DNA of 64,000 nt. It comes from Atrina japonica. Taxonomy: Eukaryota; Mollusca; Bivalvia; Pterioida; Pinnidae. The position numbers were made by a program, and so were the translations under genes. The stretch is from the NCBI GenBank assembly GCA_030159075.1, contig BROG01000508.1, forward strand, positions 469,501-533,500, read 5' to 3'. A model generated the notes under the pieces. That model was not told where the DNA came from and searched no databases. It was given only the letters and a program-made list of their open reading frames with translations. Below, piece after piece: positions 28,233-39,623 of this stretch (position 1 is its first letter; every line of letters begins with the position of its first letter).

Positions 28233-29179
28233 AATAACTAGAAATATAGATAAATACAGATATAGATAGAAATATTTTTTTCTATATGATACAACAACTC
28301 ATCAGATATTATACATAACCAAGACACGTGCATTGGAACATCTATTGTTGCTAAATTATGGTAAAATTCCTTATTTAACACAATGTCTTCAGATAGACAT
28401 TGATTAATTTATGTATTGAATTCAAAATCAGGTTTATTCTGGAATCACCAAGATGGCTGATAAATCGTGGAAGAAAAGAAGAGGTAAAGGTTATCATACG
28501 CAAAATGGCAATCGAAAACAAAAGACAGAGACGATATTGAAAGCGACCTCAAACGGTAGAATTTACCAGTTTGTTACGTCACAAGTTCTAATTAGAACAC
28601 AATATCTTTTTCAACTGGTCTGCGTTTGCTATTCGTAATTTAACTACATATGAATACATAGAAATAATAGAAACAAGGGAACTAACTCCTCCATGACACC
28701 TGGTCCCACTTCTGCGTTTTCTGTAGGTTATAGTTTGTCCGCTATTTACCAGTTTTGTATACTGGACCACCTGACGGTTAAAACCTTGGTATCAGCACTC
28801 TTAATATATAAAAATCCTAGAAAATGGCACGTGACTATAGGACGGCTGAGCTATTTTCTAATGGTTTGTTAAGATGTGTTCACAAAAATCTTAGAATTGA
28901 AACATTTTCAAATATTTTAGTGACATCATAATTCATTTGCATTTGATGACATTTTATCTATCATTATTGGGCTTCTATTATCCATATTGATAGATCGTGG
29001 CGCTCTAAATCGTAAAGTTTGTCACCTGTGGTCAACGTACAGGTTCGATCCCCGATGGAATCTTAGCTGAATTTGTGACGAAGCCTTGTGATCTAATCCC
29101 GGGTATATTTTAACAAGATAATAACTTATCGTCATCGAAAATTTTATGCGAGTCTTATAATCATCTATTCTAAATATGT

Positions 29180-29265
29180 TTGTCTATTTTTTACCGGATT
29201 TGTATCTGTATCCTGGACATTCTATTGATTTATACTTTGGTATCTGAGGTTTTCATATTGATATA
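29180..29265 (+). mobile_element. RT-tail dispersed repeat, 3' fragment
   Basis: ACCGGATTTGTATCTGTATC, TCCTGGACATTCTATTGATT and TTTGGTATCTGAGGTTTT. Confidence 0.6.
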
Positions 29266-30479
29266 ATTTGTTTGTTAATCAATGTAAAATAATTAAAAAA
29301 TTTAAAGTTTAAAATAATGGTGATAGAAGAACGATCTAGATGCAAAGGTTTCTCAATTTCATTTCATCACTTTACCTTGGAATATCACTTTGCGATAAAT
29401 ACATTATTAAATGATGTGATTTAATATTCCAATACTCAAATAAAATCAATATCCTATACAGGATGGTGGTCAGTTTGGTGTACTATGGATTGTCGCTCAA
29501 TTCTTTGAACTTGGCAGGTGACTTGTACCTCAATTTCTTTTTGGCTGCCGTTGTCGAGTTTCCAGCTTACACACTATGCATTATTTTACTAGACAGAACC
29601 GGTAGACAGAAACTACATGGTTCCTGTATGATACTCGGTGGACTGGCCCGCTTTTGTACCATTTTTACCGTTCTGTATCTAGACAAACGTACGTGTATTA
29701 TTTGCTTTGTAAAGCGTCAGTTTATCACAGTTATATCTATTGTTTGGATTTGATGATTCCAAAAGGATCAAGTATGTAAGTATCTGCTTACAGAGGTACA
29801 GAGAGAGGCATTTAATGATATATTGTTGAAATGTTTATAGAAAAGTCATGATGTGGAGCTGTTGCTTCAGATGAATTAAGCCAAAATGTCTGCCCAAAAT
29901 TCACCATGCCTAGGAGTTGCCGAACTTCCGCATTATAAGTAGGGTGTGGCACGTCAGTTGTCACCTTGACATTTGATGTACCTACTATAAAACCATTAGC
30001 AGATATACATGATAATACCATAATTTAGGATCTGAGCACCTGATGGACCTTGTAGGGATTAATCCCACCGTTGGAACTCTTCCGGAAAGCTGAAGAAATC
30101 CAAAAAGGATTTAGTAGCCAACGATATCCCGGTTTAATCATAACAGCTTGTAGATCATTTTGATTACTTCAGTATTTAATTAATCTAAATCACTAATTAG
30201 CATCAAACATAATTATCAAATAGACATTCGAAACGGTACAAAGTCAGGAGAACAATTTGGTGACAGTTCAAATTAATTCTATTCTTTTCATTGCACGTAT
30301 GTAAATTTCTTACAACGAATTACAGTGACGTAAGATGGGCATAACAGCTGGTGGTGGTTTGATACTTGTGTGGTCAACCGAGTTTTACCCGACAGCAGTG
30401 TCTTACGCTGGTGTGGGAGCCAGTTCATCATGTGGACGTATTGGAGGGATGATTTGTTATACTATTGACTTGGTATGCC

Positions 30480-31260
30480 AGCTGCTACAAATATAGTCTA
30501 ACCAGCTGTACATGCAGTCACGTTTATTAAGCAGCCATCTCTCCTGTAAGCGGTCAGGTTCATTCATGACTGATAATGCAGGATAGACTTATTATGATAT
30601 CGTTTACCATAACGGACATTGTTTAACATGGTAAAACCAAAATCACTTATCTTTAAGCACATTATTAGCGTAGTGATACATATCTAGAATTATCCTATGG
30701 AAATGGAAGCTAAAATTCTATACAACGATTAACATATCACGTGACTCCAGTGAGCCTATAGAAAAATACAAAATAGCATTAAAAATTATTCAAGTTTGAC
30801 CCACATTGAATTCAAAGCTGTATTGTTTAAGGATTTATAAAATGGGGGCATACCAACTATTTTTAATTATCGGTGTATATGATATTGATACGTAGGAATA
30901 TATAAAAATACAGAAGAGTTGTCTCACAACAGTTTTCATATGACATATTTACAATGAAATATTTCTTGTTAGGGCTTATCAATAAAATTTGTTAATAAGT
31001 CTTAAACCATTGGTTAGAATATCGCAGAATAAATGTATCCGACCTCTAGTGAGCGCAGGGTAAGAAATGCATAAAGTCTCGGTATCACCCCTATCTCAAT
31101 CGAACCTGAAACCTCCACTTGCGAATTGAATGTCTACACTGTACTACCACAAGAGGTAAAATGACCAATAGCTGTATGTCCGTATGTTTTTGATGAGAAA
31201 ATAGATCATTATACTACTGCGCCACCGCCTCAGTGCTAAAACGTAACCGGTTTAAGAACG
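30480..31260. other. Downstream of pseudogene, nothing recognised
   Basis: Searched for the missing exons 9-10 of the transporter copy and found none. A weak tRNA-like stretch at 31080-31155 was not scored. Confidence 0.3.
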
Positions 31261-31263
31261 ACG

Positions 31264-31542
31264 GAACCTAACTAGCTCAGTCAGTAGCGCGCTCGACACT
31301 TGATCGTGAGGTCATGAGTTCGATTCCAGGCGGCGGCAGGTCGGATTCCTGTCCTTCGGATGAGACAGTAAAAATCGAGGTCCAGTATAACAGTAGGTGT
31401 CGGTACGTTAAAGAACCCTCACTGGTCAATGGTCGTAAGTGCCGAGCTTAGGCCAAATTTTGAAGCCCTTCACCGGCATTGGGTGACGTATCCATATGTA
31501 TGAAAGATTCTTGAGTGGGACGTTAACCAACAATAAAACCAA
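31264..31542 (+). mobile_element. Family 1 SINE
   Basis: Head TAGCTCAGTCAGTAGCGCGC, B box GAGTTCGATTCC, complete body and 3' end TTCTTGAGTGGGACGTTAAC. Confidence 0.85.
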
Positions 31543-31679
31543 TGCAAGAACGACTCTAGGCGTCAGTATCGATGTCTATGAAAATGTGTTGGATAAAAAT
31601 TAAGTCTGTGGTCCAGATTGATATATAAACGAAAATATAGACGATACTGCTTCGGATTGACTTAACGCGAGCGGTGTGA

Positions 31680-31800
31680 CTCTCTTTGTGTGTGGGGAAA
31701 TGAAATCTCAACTCTGAAAATCTGTCTTGACTGGGAATCGAACCAGGAACTTTCATTTGAAGATCTAGCTTTATACAATCTGAGCTACCCTGTCCACTAG
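31680..31800 (-). mobile_element. tRNA-like SINE, family 4
   Basis: Minus strand: GGTAGCTCAGATTGTA (A box) and CCTGGTTCGATTCCCAG (B box) in tRNA-like spacing, followed by a tail shared with 23815-23955. No real tRNA fold was verified. Confidence 0.55.
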
Positions 31801-31809
31801 ATAATCTGT

Positions 31810-32575
31810 GTAACCGTTGCTAAAGTACTACCCATCTATTTATAGAAGTTCCTATTCCCTTTGTTAAATGATAGTATGAAAATTTCGACTCTATCATGTT
31901 TGCCAAAAGATTTTGAACTTTTTAACTTGTATTTAGCTATATCTAAAAAAACACAGATAGCACAATACCACGACTTGACATCCCAACGATACTAAGGTAA
32001 ACCAAAGTCAAATATAATCCAAATTCTGTAAATGTCTAAATTCTCTAATTCTTGTAGAAAATCATCAAAATGCATTTTGTCGTAAAGTACACGATACACA
32101 TTCAGTGCAATTCAGAATCAAACGGAGCATGTACGACAAATATTTGCAATGCTACGACTTCGTTCACAAGTTTAGTGTTTGCCTATTCATTTTTAAAAGT
32201 AAGATTTAACAGTTTTTATCGATATTAAAAGCCTTGTTCAGAGGATAAATATAAGCGATTTCAGATGAATAATAAAAAAAAACACGTATTTCGGCAGTGC
32301 ATGTTTGTTAAATTGTTGGTACGTTTTAAGTTTTTAGAATATATCGTAAACAAAAAAAATGTCGATATATGATGAAAAGCTGCAAAACAATTTTTAGAAA
32401 TGGTATGCCATGATGGCCATTAGGAACGCAGAACGATAATTAATTCACCCCGTACTGGTTAATAGCTTCATTCATTTTCCGCCATTTTGATCAAGTGCAC
32501 GGTGATTCCCATCCATAACAATTTATATTTAAAACACCTAAATTTGTTTTGTTTTGTTTTTTACCTTTTTTCCTT
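31810..32575. other. Intergenic, nothing recognised
   Basis: AT-rich, no repeat family or exon noted. Confidence 0.3.
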
Positions 32576-32582
32576 GGCTTCA

Positions 32583-32588
32583 TTTATT
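32583..32588 (-). promoter_or_regulatory. Candidate polyadenylation signal for the lectin gene
   Basis: AATAAA on the minus strand, about 35 bp after the TGA of the lectin-domain exon. Confidence 0.55.
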
Positions 32589-32622
32589 CACAAAATCTAT
32601 ACATGACTTTTCAATACAACAC

Positions 32623-34459
32623 TCAGATATTTGCATTCTTTTGACAGATGGCTTTATAACTGTTCTTACAAAGTCGAGTCTTCCACTTTTTGGACTGCCC
32701 ACTATAAATAGCACAGAGACTGGTGCTTATATGCCTTGGTTCATCAAATGCCCAATCCGTGTAATTAGCTACCGATTCGTCTGTCCAGTGTAAGTCGCTA
32801 CTATGTCTCTTAAAATGACCACCAGTCCAACAATCATCTGTAAAAAGAGAAATATGTTGTATAGTCTTGTTTGCGACTACTCTGTTTTTACGTGAACTAT
32901 TGAGTTGCCTTTTCATAGGCGGTTGTTGACACGTCTGTACCAGTTGTGACGAGGATACACTCCTCACTTGTTTCATTGGACTTGACTGTGGACTCACGGC
33001 GGGTGTGACCGGTCGACAGGGCACCTGATCCCACCTCTTGGTTTCCAGAGGTCCGTGTTTGTCCATTTTTACCGGATTTGTATCTATGTCCTGGACATTC
33101 TATTGATTTATATTTTGGTATCTGACACTTTTATATTGTATGTTCTACCAGTTTGTAGATAATCATATTGTCCGACTCACGGTCGATTCCACCCACTTTT
33201 CGGTGATGACAGTCTTCACGGGATAACATTTTATTGTCAACTGGATAACCGTAAACGTATAATGACAAGTAAGAACGATAACTCTTTCCAGTGTAATGTT
33301 AGTGTATTACCTAGTTCAGGTCAAGAAGTGGTCCACGAGACTACATCTGCCCGGTTATACAGATAACACTTTACCTTAGACAAGTGTCACGAAAACATTA
33401 AATATCCCAAAGCGGCAGGAATCACCTCGCCCTGTTTTGTCACATTTGAAGTTATTTTTCGACATACTTTGATTTACCCCGTTTGTGCATAACTTATAGC
33501 AATTGTTTCTTTTTTATGTCCAAAACATCGCTACCGCTGATGTAAAACTTTAAATGATCCCTTGATCGAGCAATCGGTTGAATATGAGAAAGTCTATGTT
33601 CAAACCATATTGTCTGTGATGTGGGTGCGGGGTGTGACCGGAGAGAATAGGATCTTTATTCCTACGAGTATACATTGAGGAATAAAACATATATTCCGTG
33701 AAACCTGTGATAACTGAAAATTGAATAGAATCATCCGTATGATAATCAAACGTTTACGCCGCTCCGCCATGTTAAGTGAAGCGGACAATAGATCAGTTGG
33801 AATGTAATAATATTAGATATTAGGTTTGTTACTGACCGTCCACGGAACTTGATCAAGCCGACATATTCCCGTTTACTTTGTCGAGGACCATACTGTTATT
33901 TAGTTAATGTCTTCAATTGCCACTTTTCTGCCACAGAACCATCCGCCATTGCCATCTTTTTTACTGACCGTCCATAAAACCATGGCAGGCAGTTACGTGA
34001 CTACTTATATCCAATAAAATGACGACATTTCAGTCCAAGACAAAACAAAAAAGTCTTGTTGCAGCCATGATACAATACAGTATACTCACTGAATATAGTC
34101 TAGCCCGTAGCAGTCATCACATTTATTTAACATCATCTTGTGAAAGAAAAAGCGGTTTGGCGAGCAGAAAACAATATTCAACATTTTACACAATTAAGCA
34201 ATTAAAACAATATAAGCTCATTGTGATATTTAGAGACAACTATTTACCTCGTTTTGACAATCTTTCGACGACTGCATTCTCATCAGCATTGCTGATTTTA
34301 ACTAAATTAGACGAGAACAAAGAACACCACATCTGTAAGATATAGAGTACCATGTCATTAATACCGAAAAATACTGGTAAGTTCTGTTGGAAATATCTTT
34401 TTCTGAAATAAGCCGTAGTAAATAAAAACAAAACTTCAGGTAACTCTCTCTCTCTCTCC

Positions 34460-34516
<57 letters not shown>

Positions 34517-34656
34517 CACATTCAGTATGTAAAGGTGAAAAGGTTCAATCGTGTTTATAGTTTTCAATGACGTCTAAATATTGGAATTGAAATTTCAAAC
34601 TATTTAAAATCAGCAATCTTAATGCATCTCCAAGAGTTTTGTAATGTTAAGGTTTC

Positions 34657-34729
<73 letters not shown>

Positions 34730-35778
34730 AAAACTATTTCGTTATTGTCCCACTAATAAATGTAGTCTGTGAAGACTGCATCATCATCATCATCATCATT
34801 ATCATCATCATCAACATGAAAAATCATTCAAAAATCAATCGTAACAATAATCGATTGTAGATCCTTTTCAATATGTATTTCATATCTTTCATATCGTTTA
34901 TGTTATCTTCTACATAAAATGTTCTTGTACCAACTTGAACTTCAAAAAATCGCTTATCCTATCCCCGAACATCACGGTTTCATTTCCTGTATAATCAAAT
35001 GAATTGTAAAAGTGCATATAAACCTGTGTCATTTCATTTATGTTTTGTTGTATTTGTTTATTTGTTCAATATGTCTTTGCTTCTTTTGGGCTGTGGTGAT
35101 TAAAATGATAATTATGACGTCTACGAGTGGCTTTCTTTTCATGGAGAGCGCAGGTCGAACGAAACGAACTTAGTGATAGAGAGTGTAAAAATGAACTTAA
35201 CACCCATACAAGGTACTATCAAACAACTTAATGTTTATCAGAGTAGAAATACTGTTAAGTCAAATTCTGTGAGGAAAATGCCATCACTGAAGTCTTTGTT
35301 CGAAGCCATTTTTTCCTTTTTGTTCATGAATTATGGATAATTGCCAATGTTGTATCTTGAACCCGATCATGAAGCGCTTATATTTTGTTGTTTTATTTTA
35401 TATCTGCCTTCTGTTATGAGCATGCTACCATATGATCTAAAACTAGACTATAAAACATATTCATTTTGAACTGTGCTCTCTCTCATAGGCAATGCCTAGT
35501 CATAATACAGATGATATTGCGTGTGACTTATGTAAGGCAATGGTGTCTATAACCACTATAAAACCAACTCCATAGAAATATTTCCGGTAAAAATTAAATT
35601 TTTAAACATTCCACACAAACTTTTTAGGGTTCATTTTCATTTTACTTATTCTTTTGATAAGATAAATGTTCTTTATCATTTTTTCTTACGTTTGCATCGT
35701 CCCATGTTAAAATATGACCAATCAAAGTATAGCATTTATCGCCATGGTGTATCCACGAAGAATCATTACATGGTTCAT
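32623..35778 (-). CDS. C-type lectin-like domain gene (three exons recognised)
   Basis: Read on the minus strand: exons 35778-35690, 34332-34248, 32837-32623, each with AG acceptors, GT donors and phases that join (phase 1, 0, 1). Together they give about 128 residues, a whole C-type lectin domain. Seen: EPC at the start and GDKCY, then TWDDAN / MWCS, the usual W..A...C of helix 1; NLVKISNADENAVV, the second-helix region; WTGG in place of WIGL; HWTDES; DWAFDEP; paired cysteines at SLC, RLC and AICQK; stop. The long form with the extra N-terminal disulfide fits. The calcium/sugar motifs EPN/QPD and WND are not kept (DEPR and WKT instead), so classical calcium-dependent sugar binding is doubtful. 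The first exon needs an upstream phase-1 exon: either a short signal-peptide exon (ATG at 35904) or the Ly6 gene just upstream. Confidence 0.8.
32895..33140 (+). mobile_element. RT-tail dispersed repeat copy (lectin intron)
   Basis: GGCGGTTGTTGACACGTCTG, GACTGTGGACTCACGGCGGG, TGTGACCGGTCGACAGG, TTTCCAGAGGTCCGTGTTTG, CTGGACATTCTATTGATTTA; the terminus is TTTGGTATCTGACACTTTTA. Confidence 0.75.
33640..33765. repeat. Dispersed repeat, also at 42530-42612 and 60310-60395
   Basis: Shared words GAGGAATAAAA, TAGAATCATCCGTATGATAA and CAAACGTT-like end. Confidence 0.5.
33805..34050. repeat. Dispersed foldback-type repeat, also at 52175-52425
   Basis: Shared: TAATATTAGATATTAG, AGGTTTGTTACTGACC, TCCACGG, GACATATTCCCG, CCATGG, GACATTTCAGTCC. 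The element is internally symmetrical. Confidence 0.55.
34443..34513. repeat. (CT)n microsatellite
   Basis: CT run with two CCC interruptions, just upstream (minus-strand sense) of lectin exon 2. Confidence 0.95.
34662..34726. repeat. (GA)n microsatellite
   Basis: Uninterrupted GA run. Confidence 0.95.
34780..34815. repeat. (ATC)n microsatellite
   Basis: Short trinucleotide run. Confidence 0.85.
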
Positions 35779-35907
35779 CTGGGAAAAAATAAAATCAATT
35801 ATAGAATATTCTAGACAGGAGTGATTACAGTTAACGGGTATTCCACTCCAAAATATTAAAAACAAAATATCAAATCTATGTTTTTTCAAAAAAGTCCGAT
35901 CCACATG

Positions 35908-35949
35908 TTCAAGACGATTGTTTCTGTCAATAAGAATTCTTCAGTTGAT
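35908..35949 (-). ncRNA. Hammerhead ribozyme motif, core intact, weak stem II
   Basis: Minus strand: ATCAA, CTGAAGA (position 7 is A, which the hammerhead consensus allows), TTATTGAC, GAAAC, short stem III, CGTC, TTGAA. Stem I (ATCAA/TTGAA) pairs over four bases. Stem II has lost a G-C pair. It is the end of a broken retrozyme-family copy abutting an RT-tail repeat. Confidence 0.45.
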
Positions 35950-36066
35950 CCCACCTTGGTTTCCAGAGGACCGTGTTTGTTCATTTTTTTTACCAGATTT
36001 GTATCTATATCCTGGACATCCTAAAGATTTATACTTTAGTATCTGAGATTTTTTATATTGATATAA
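35945..36066 (+). mobile_element. RT-tail dispersed repeat, 3' part
   Basis: TTGGTTTCCAGAGGACCGTG, GGACATCCTAAAGATTTATA and TAGTATCTGAGATTTT. Confidence 0.7.
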
Positions 36067-36565
36067 AATTTTAAATAGATGTAGAGTTCGGAAACAAAAA
36101 GTGATATCAGCAACAGGGCACTATTTTAGGGCCATCATAGATTTCATTACGAACCGATATGAAATCCAAGATGGCCAACTCTTTTCAAAAGGGATCACTT
36201 CACTGGAGTAATCGTAGGGTACACAAAATCATTTTTCATATATTTCTGCAATAGTTAATGGGTGATCTTTCAAATCTCTCTTTTTCTCTCTCTCTCCATA
36301 TCTGTTTGACTCATTATTAACAATCTTGGACATATATCAGGACCATTATGAAAAAATTAATTATTACTATAATAATCCACAATTTCTATATGGCTTTAAA
36401 GAACTAAAAGTGTCTTCAAGGCTTTAACTATTTTCCATCCCATACGTTTTAATTGCAGAAATATGCTTCTAAGCAGAAAATTAATAGAAAAAAACAAGTT
36501 TTGAAGTACATGTATGTTAAAGAGGACGTTGAAAGTGTACTGTATTGCATAGATAAATATCATAC

Positions 36566-39500
36566 TGTAGTGTGATGTGTTATTGACACTCGGAGTGGTC
36601 AACTGCTGTACTGACATCGTGGAAGTTGAGGTTAGACCAGTTAACTGACCAGGCTTCACGTTGTTGCAAACATCGTTATCACAGCACTTGTACTCTAAAT
36701 TCCTCCTCCTTGCGTGCTCGCCAACCAGAGGTAAACCTGAACAAAACTGATGAGACAGTTGTAAATATTATAAACTTAATACTAAAGTAATAGTTTTGTA
36801 AAAATGTGGGAAAAAACATATGCTCCAGACAATCGGTCCGGTCAATTACATTTCATCAACTGAGCTCGAATTCAAAATTAATGTAGAGTTACAAACCAGA
36901 ATACGTTTCGGCGGGGTAATACAAGGCCAAAAAGACAAGATATATTTCGTTCGATTGCAACGCCACAGAATATAAATTTGCTGTCATTGATTAGATATTT
37001 CAATCTTTTAAACACCCAAAGTGTCTCAGACAATAAGAACATTCTTTCAGCATGTAGACGGTGTTGGTTTTGATTACCGGTATCGAGGTTTACATATGAC
37101 TCGTTTACAATATAAACATGATTACAAAGATATACGTTTGTAAATTATTGCTCAAAGCAATCGTTTCTGTCATTGAGATCTCATCAATTGACCTCAAATA
37201 TTAAATCAAAGAAGAGTTTCGTAAAACAAGGTGATATAAGACAAGGAAAACATTAAACCTTTAGTTATTGTATGAATGATATGGGTAAGATTAAGGCCAT
37301 TCCAAGTGTTTTACCTTTAGCGTCTTCCCTGAAGTCAAAAACCTATCTGACAAGGAAAACACAAATAGAACAAATGCAATTTTATGCACATTTAAGTATT
37401 TTCCTAAATGTGTTAACGAAAACAAAACAAAATTAAACTTATAAAGACGATATATTTGGTACATGCTAACAAATAACCTATGAAATGTTAGTTTTCACAA
37501 TGATGGAAATAAATGTTCATGTTTAACTGTTCATTTAAGGGTTATGTTCCAATTTTGTTCCCTAGATGTTTGCAGTTTATTTTCGTTTTATGGTATCTAA
37601 ATCTTTCGGCGGACGCTAAACAGAAATACAAATTTGGAATTGCATAATATTTGTATTATATTACTATATAAGAGGGTTAGGTTAAAGCACTGGTCAAAAG
37701 TTGTAACACTTTATTTATAGCTGGTGGCTTCTTCGTAAAAGTAAAAATTCTTAAACACATGTTCTTGTGTAATCCATTTCAACACAACTGCTTGAAATTA
37801 ATTAAGTTCAGGTTTTTGCGCATTTTTCTTTTTCAATGATATGTGAAACACAAAATGTTACTTTTCCTTCTTTGAGACATCATTTCCATACAAGGACACT
37901 TCAATGCAATAATTATTATTATTATTCTTTTAATATTTAGCAGAAATCAAATCAAACTAATAATGATTATTCGTGGAGCCATACTCAAAAAAGTTTTCTT
38001 CGTTATAAAAATTACAGTTCCGTCATTTTATCCTGATAACCTCTAGGCTGTCGGTGTAATATAATAAACTATAAATGGTATGCTACAAAAGTGGATAGTT
38101 AGACTGCAATGTTTACTCTTGATGTTTTTTTTTATATAGATTTATAGTTTTTCTAACATATTAATAACAAGTAAAAATACAAAAAAAAAAAAAAAAAAAA
38201 AAAAATACCAATGGATAATCGAAAATCAAAGTCCATTAGAATACGACAAATAAGATATACAAGTGGTCGTCAAACACAACGGTTTTTAAATAAAATCATA
38301 AAAGGAGGGACAAGCTGGTTGTCAGCAAAATATATTAGAGCTTAAGTTTTTTTTTGTTTATTTTTGTTAAAGTCCCACTCAAGAATATTTCACTCATATA
38401 GAGACGTCACCAAATGCCGTTGAAGGGCTTCAAATTTTGGTCTATGCTCGGCACTTACGGCGTTTGAGCTGTTCTTTAACGTGCCGACACCGTGCTGACA
38501 CGGGACCTCCAGTTTTTACTGTCTCATCCGAAAGACAGGAAACCAACCTGCCGGCGGCGGGACTCGAACTCACGACCTCACGATCCAGAGTTGAGCGCGC
38601 TACCGACTGAGCCAGGCTGGCTCATCAAAGCTTAAGTAATACATGGTGTCAGAGCATGGCACAACTATTAACCTGTGCACTTGTTTAAAAAAATAGGGAT
38701 TGAAATCTTTTGTTTTGCAGACAGAACCCGGATGTGCCACAATATCTTGGTAGACCTATACGTACCTGTCTCTCAACACATCCCAGGTTAAATTTCAGCT
38801 GATAATTCTCGTCTACCGTCTCTGTCACTATACACACCTACATAAACAAAATGGTTTGAAATATTGTTTTTTAAACAAATTTTAAAAGGTTCAAATATGA
38901 CTCAAATATTTGGACTCCAGAAGGTATGCGCAAGCGTGGAAGACCAAAAATACATAAGGATGCACTGTAGAAAGAGGACTGAAGACCATAAACAACACCT
39001 TGCCAAAGACAGACAGAAATTGAGAACTGTCCTATATGTCAATGGTATTCCGGGCAGGAAGTAAATATTCCTGTAGTTCATTTAATTAGGGGGGTAATTT
39101 GTTATGGATTCATGTCGTAGGTTATGCAAGACGATGGACCAAACGAAATGAACTAGTTCTGACATTATCCGTGAATGGAATTCATATTTTTGACTTACCT
39201 ATTCGATAGCGGTTGTTGAGTCGTGTGTACCATTTGTGACGTAGATTTTTTTCTTCACTTATATTGAACATTTGGATTTGACTGTGGACTTATGGTGGGT
39301 GTGACCGATCAACAGGGGATGCTTACTCTTCCATAGCAACTGATCTCACCTCTGGATATCCAGAGGTCTGTGTTTGTCCAATTATTATTCACCAAATTTG
39401 TCTATTAGATAATATAGGACAAATACATATATCCTGGACGTCCTGAAAATTTAACAACACACGTTGTTTTTTGCGATCAATATGAACTAGATTTTTGCTA

Positions 39501-39592
39501 TCTTTTCGTTCTGAAATTAATTTTTATTCATGTCGGTTTTAGATGCCGTAGGTCGAGAGTTCAAACCCCAGCCGAGACATGGTAATACATAT

Positions 39593-39623
<31 letters not shown>

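Larger units (their letters stand above)
25275..30472 (+). pseudogene. Decayed tandem copy of the SLC22-like gene (exons 2-8)
   Basis: Segments match the intact gene exon for exon: 25275-25510 (exon 2), 25715-25818 (3), 26313-26467 (4), 27691-27831 (5), 28432-28617 (6), 29462-29688 (7), 30326-30472 (8). Damage seen: a frameshift between GHFRCY and VKCDSW in exon 2; TAA in exon 3 in the middle of TM2; TAA near the end of exon 4; about 17 bp lost near the start of exon 5 (the EIVGPS region) and its donor changed from GT to TT; stops and frame loss in the second half of exon 6; the start of exon 8 lost. Exon 7 is fully open with both splice sites. No exon 1, 9 or 10 was found. SLC22 landmarks remain readable (LVCDKELW, FFVGMACSG, ESPRWLI, STEFYPT). 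Confidence 0.85.

Noticed and set aside
31740..31800. Genuine tRNA gene on the minus strand
   Set aside because: The boxes are good, but the flank is shared with 23815-23955 and a full cloverleaf could not be confirmed by eye.
36744..36765. CTGATGAGACAG as a further hammerhead
   Set aside because: No GAAA box or stem III follows; it overlaps the acceptor of a Ly6 exon.
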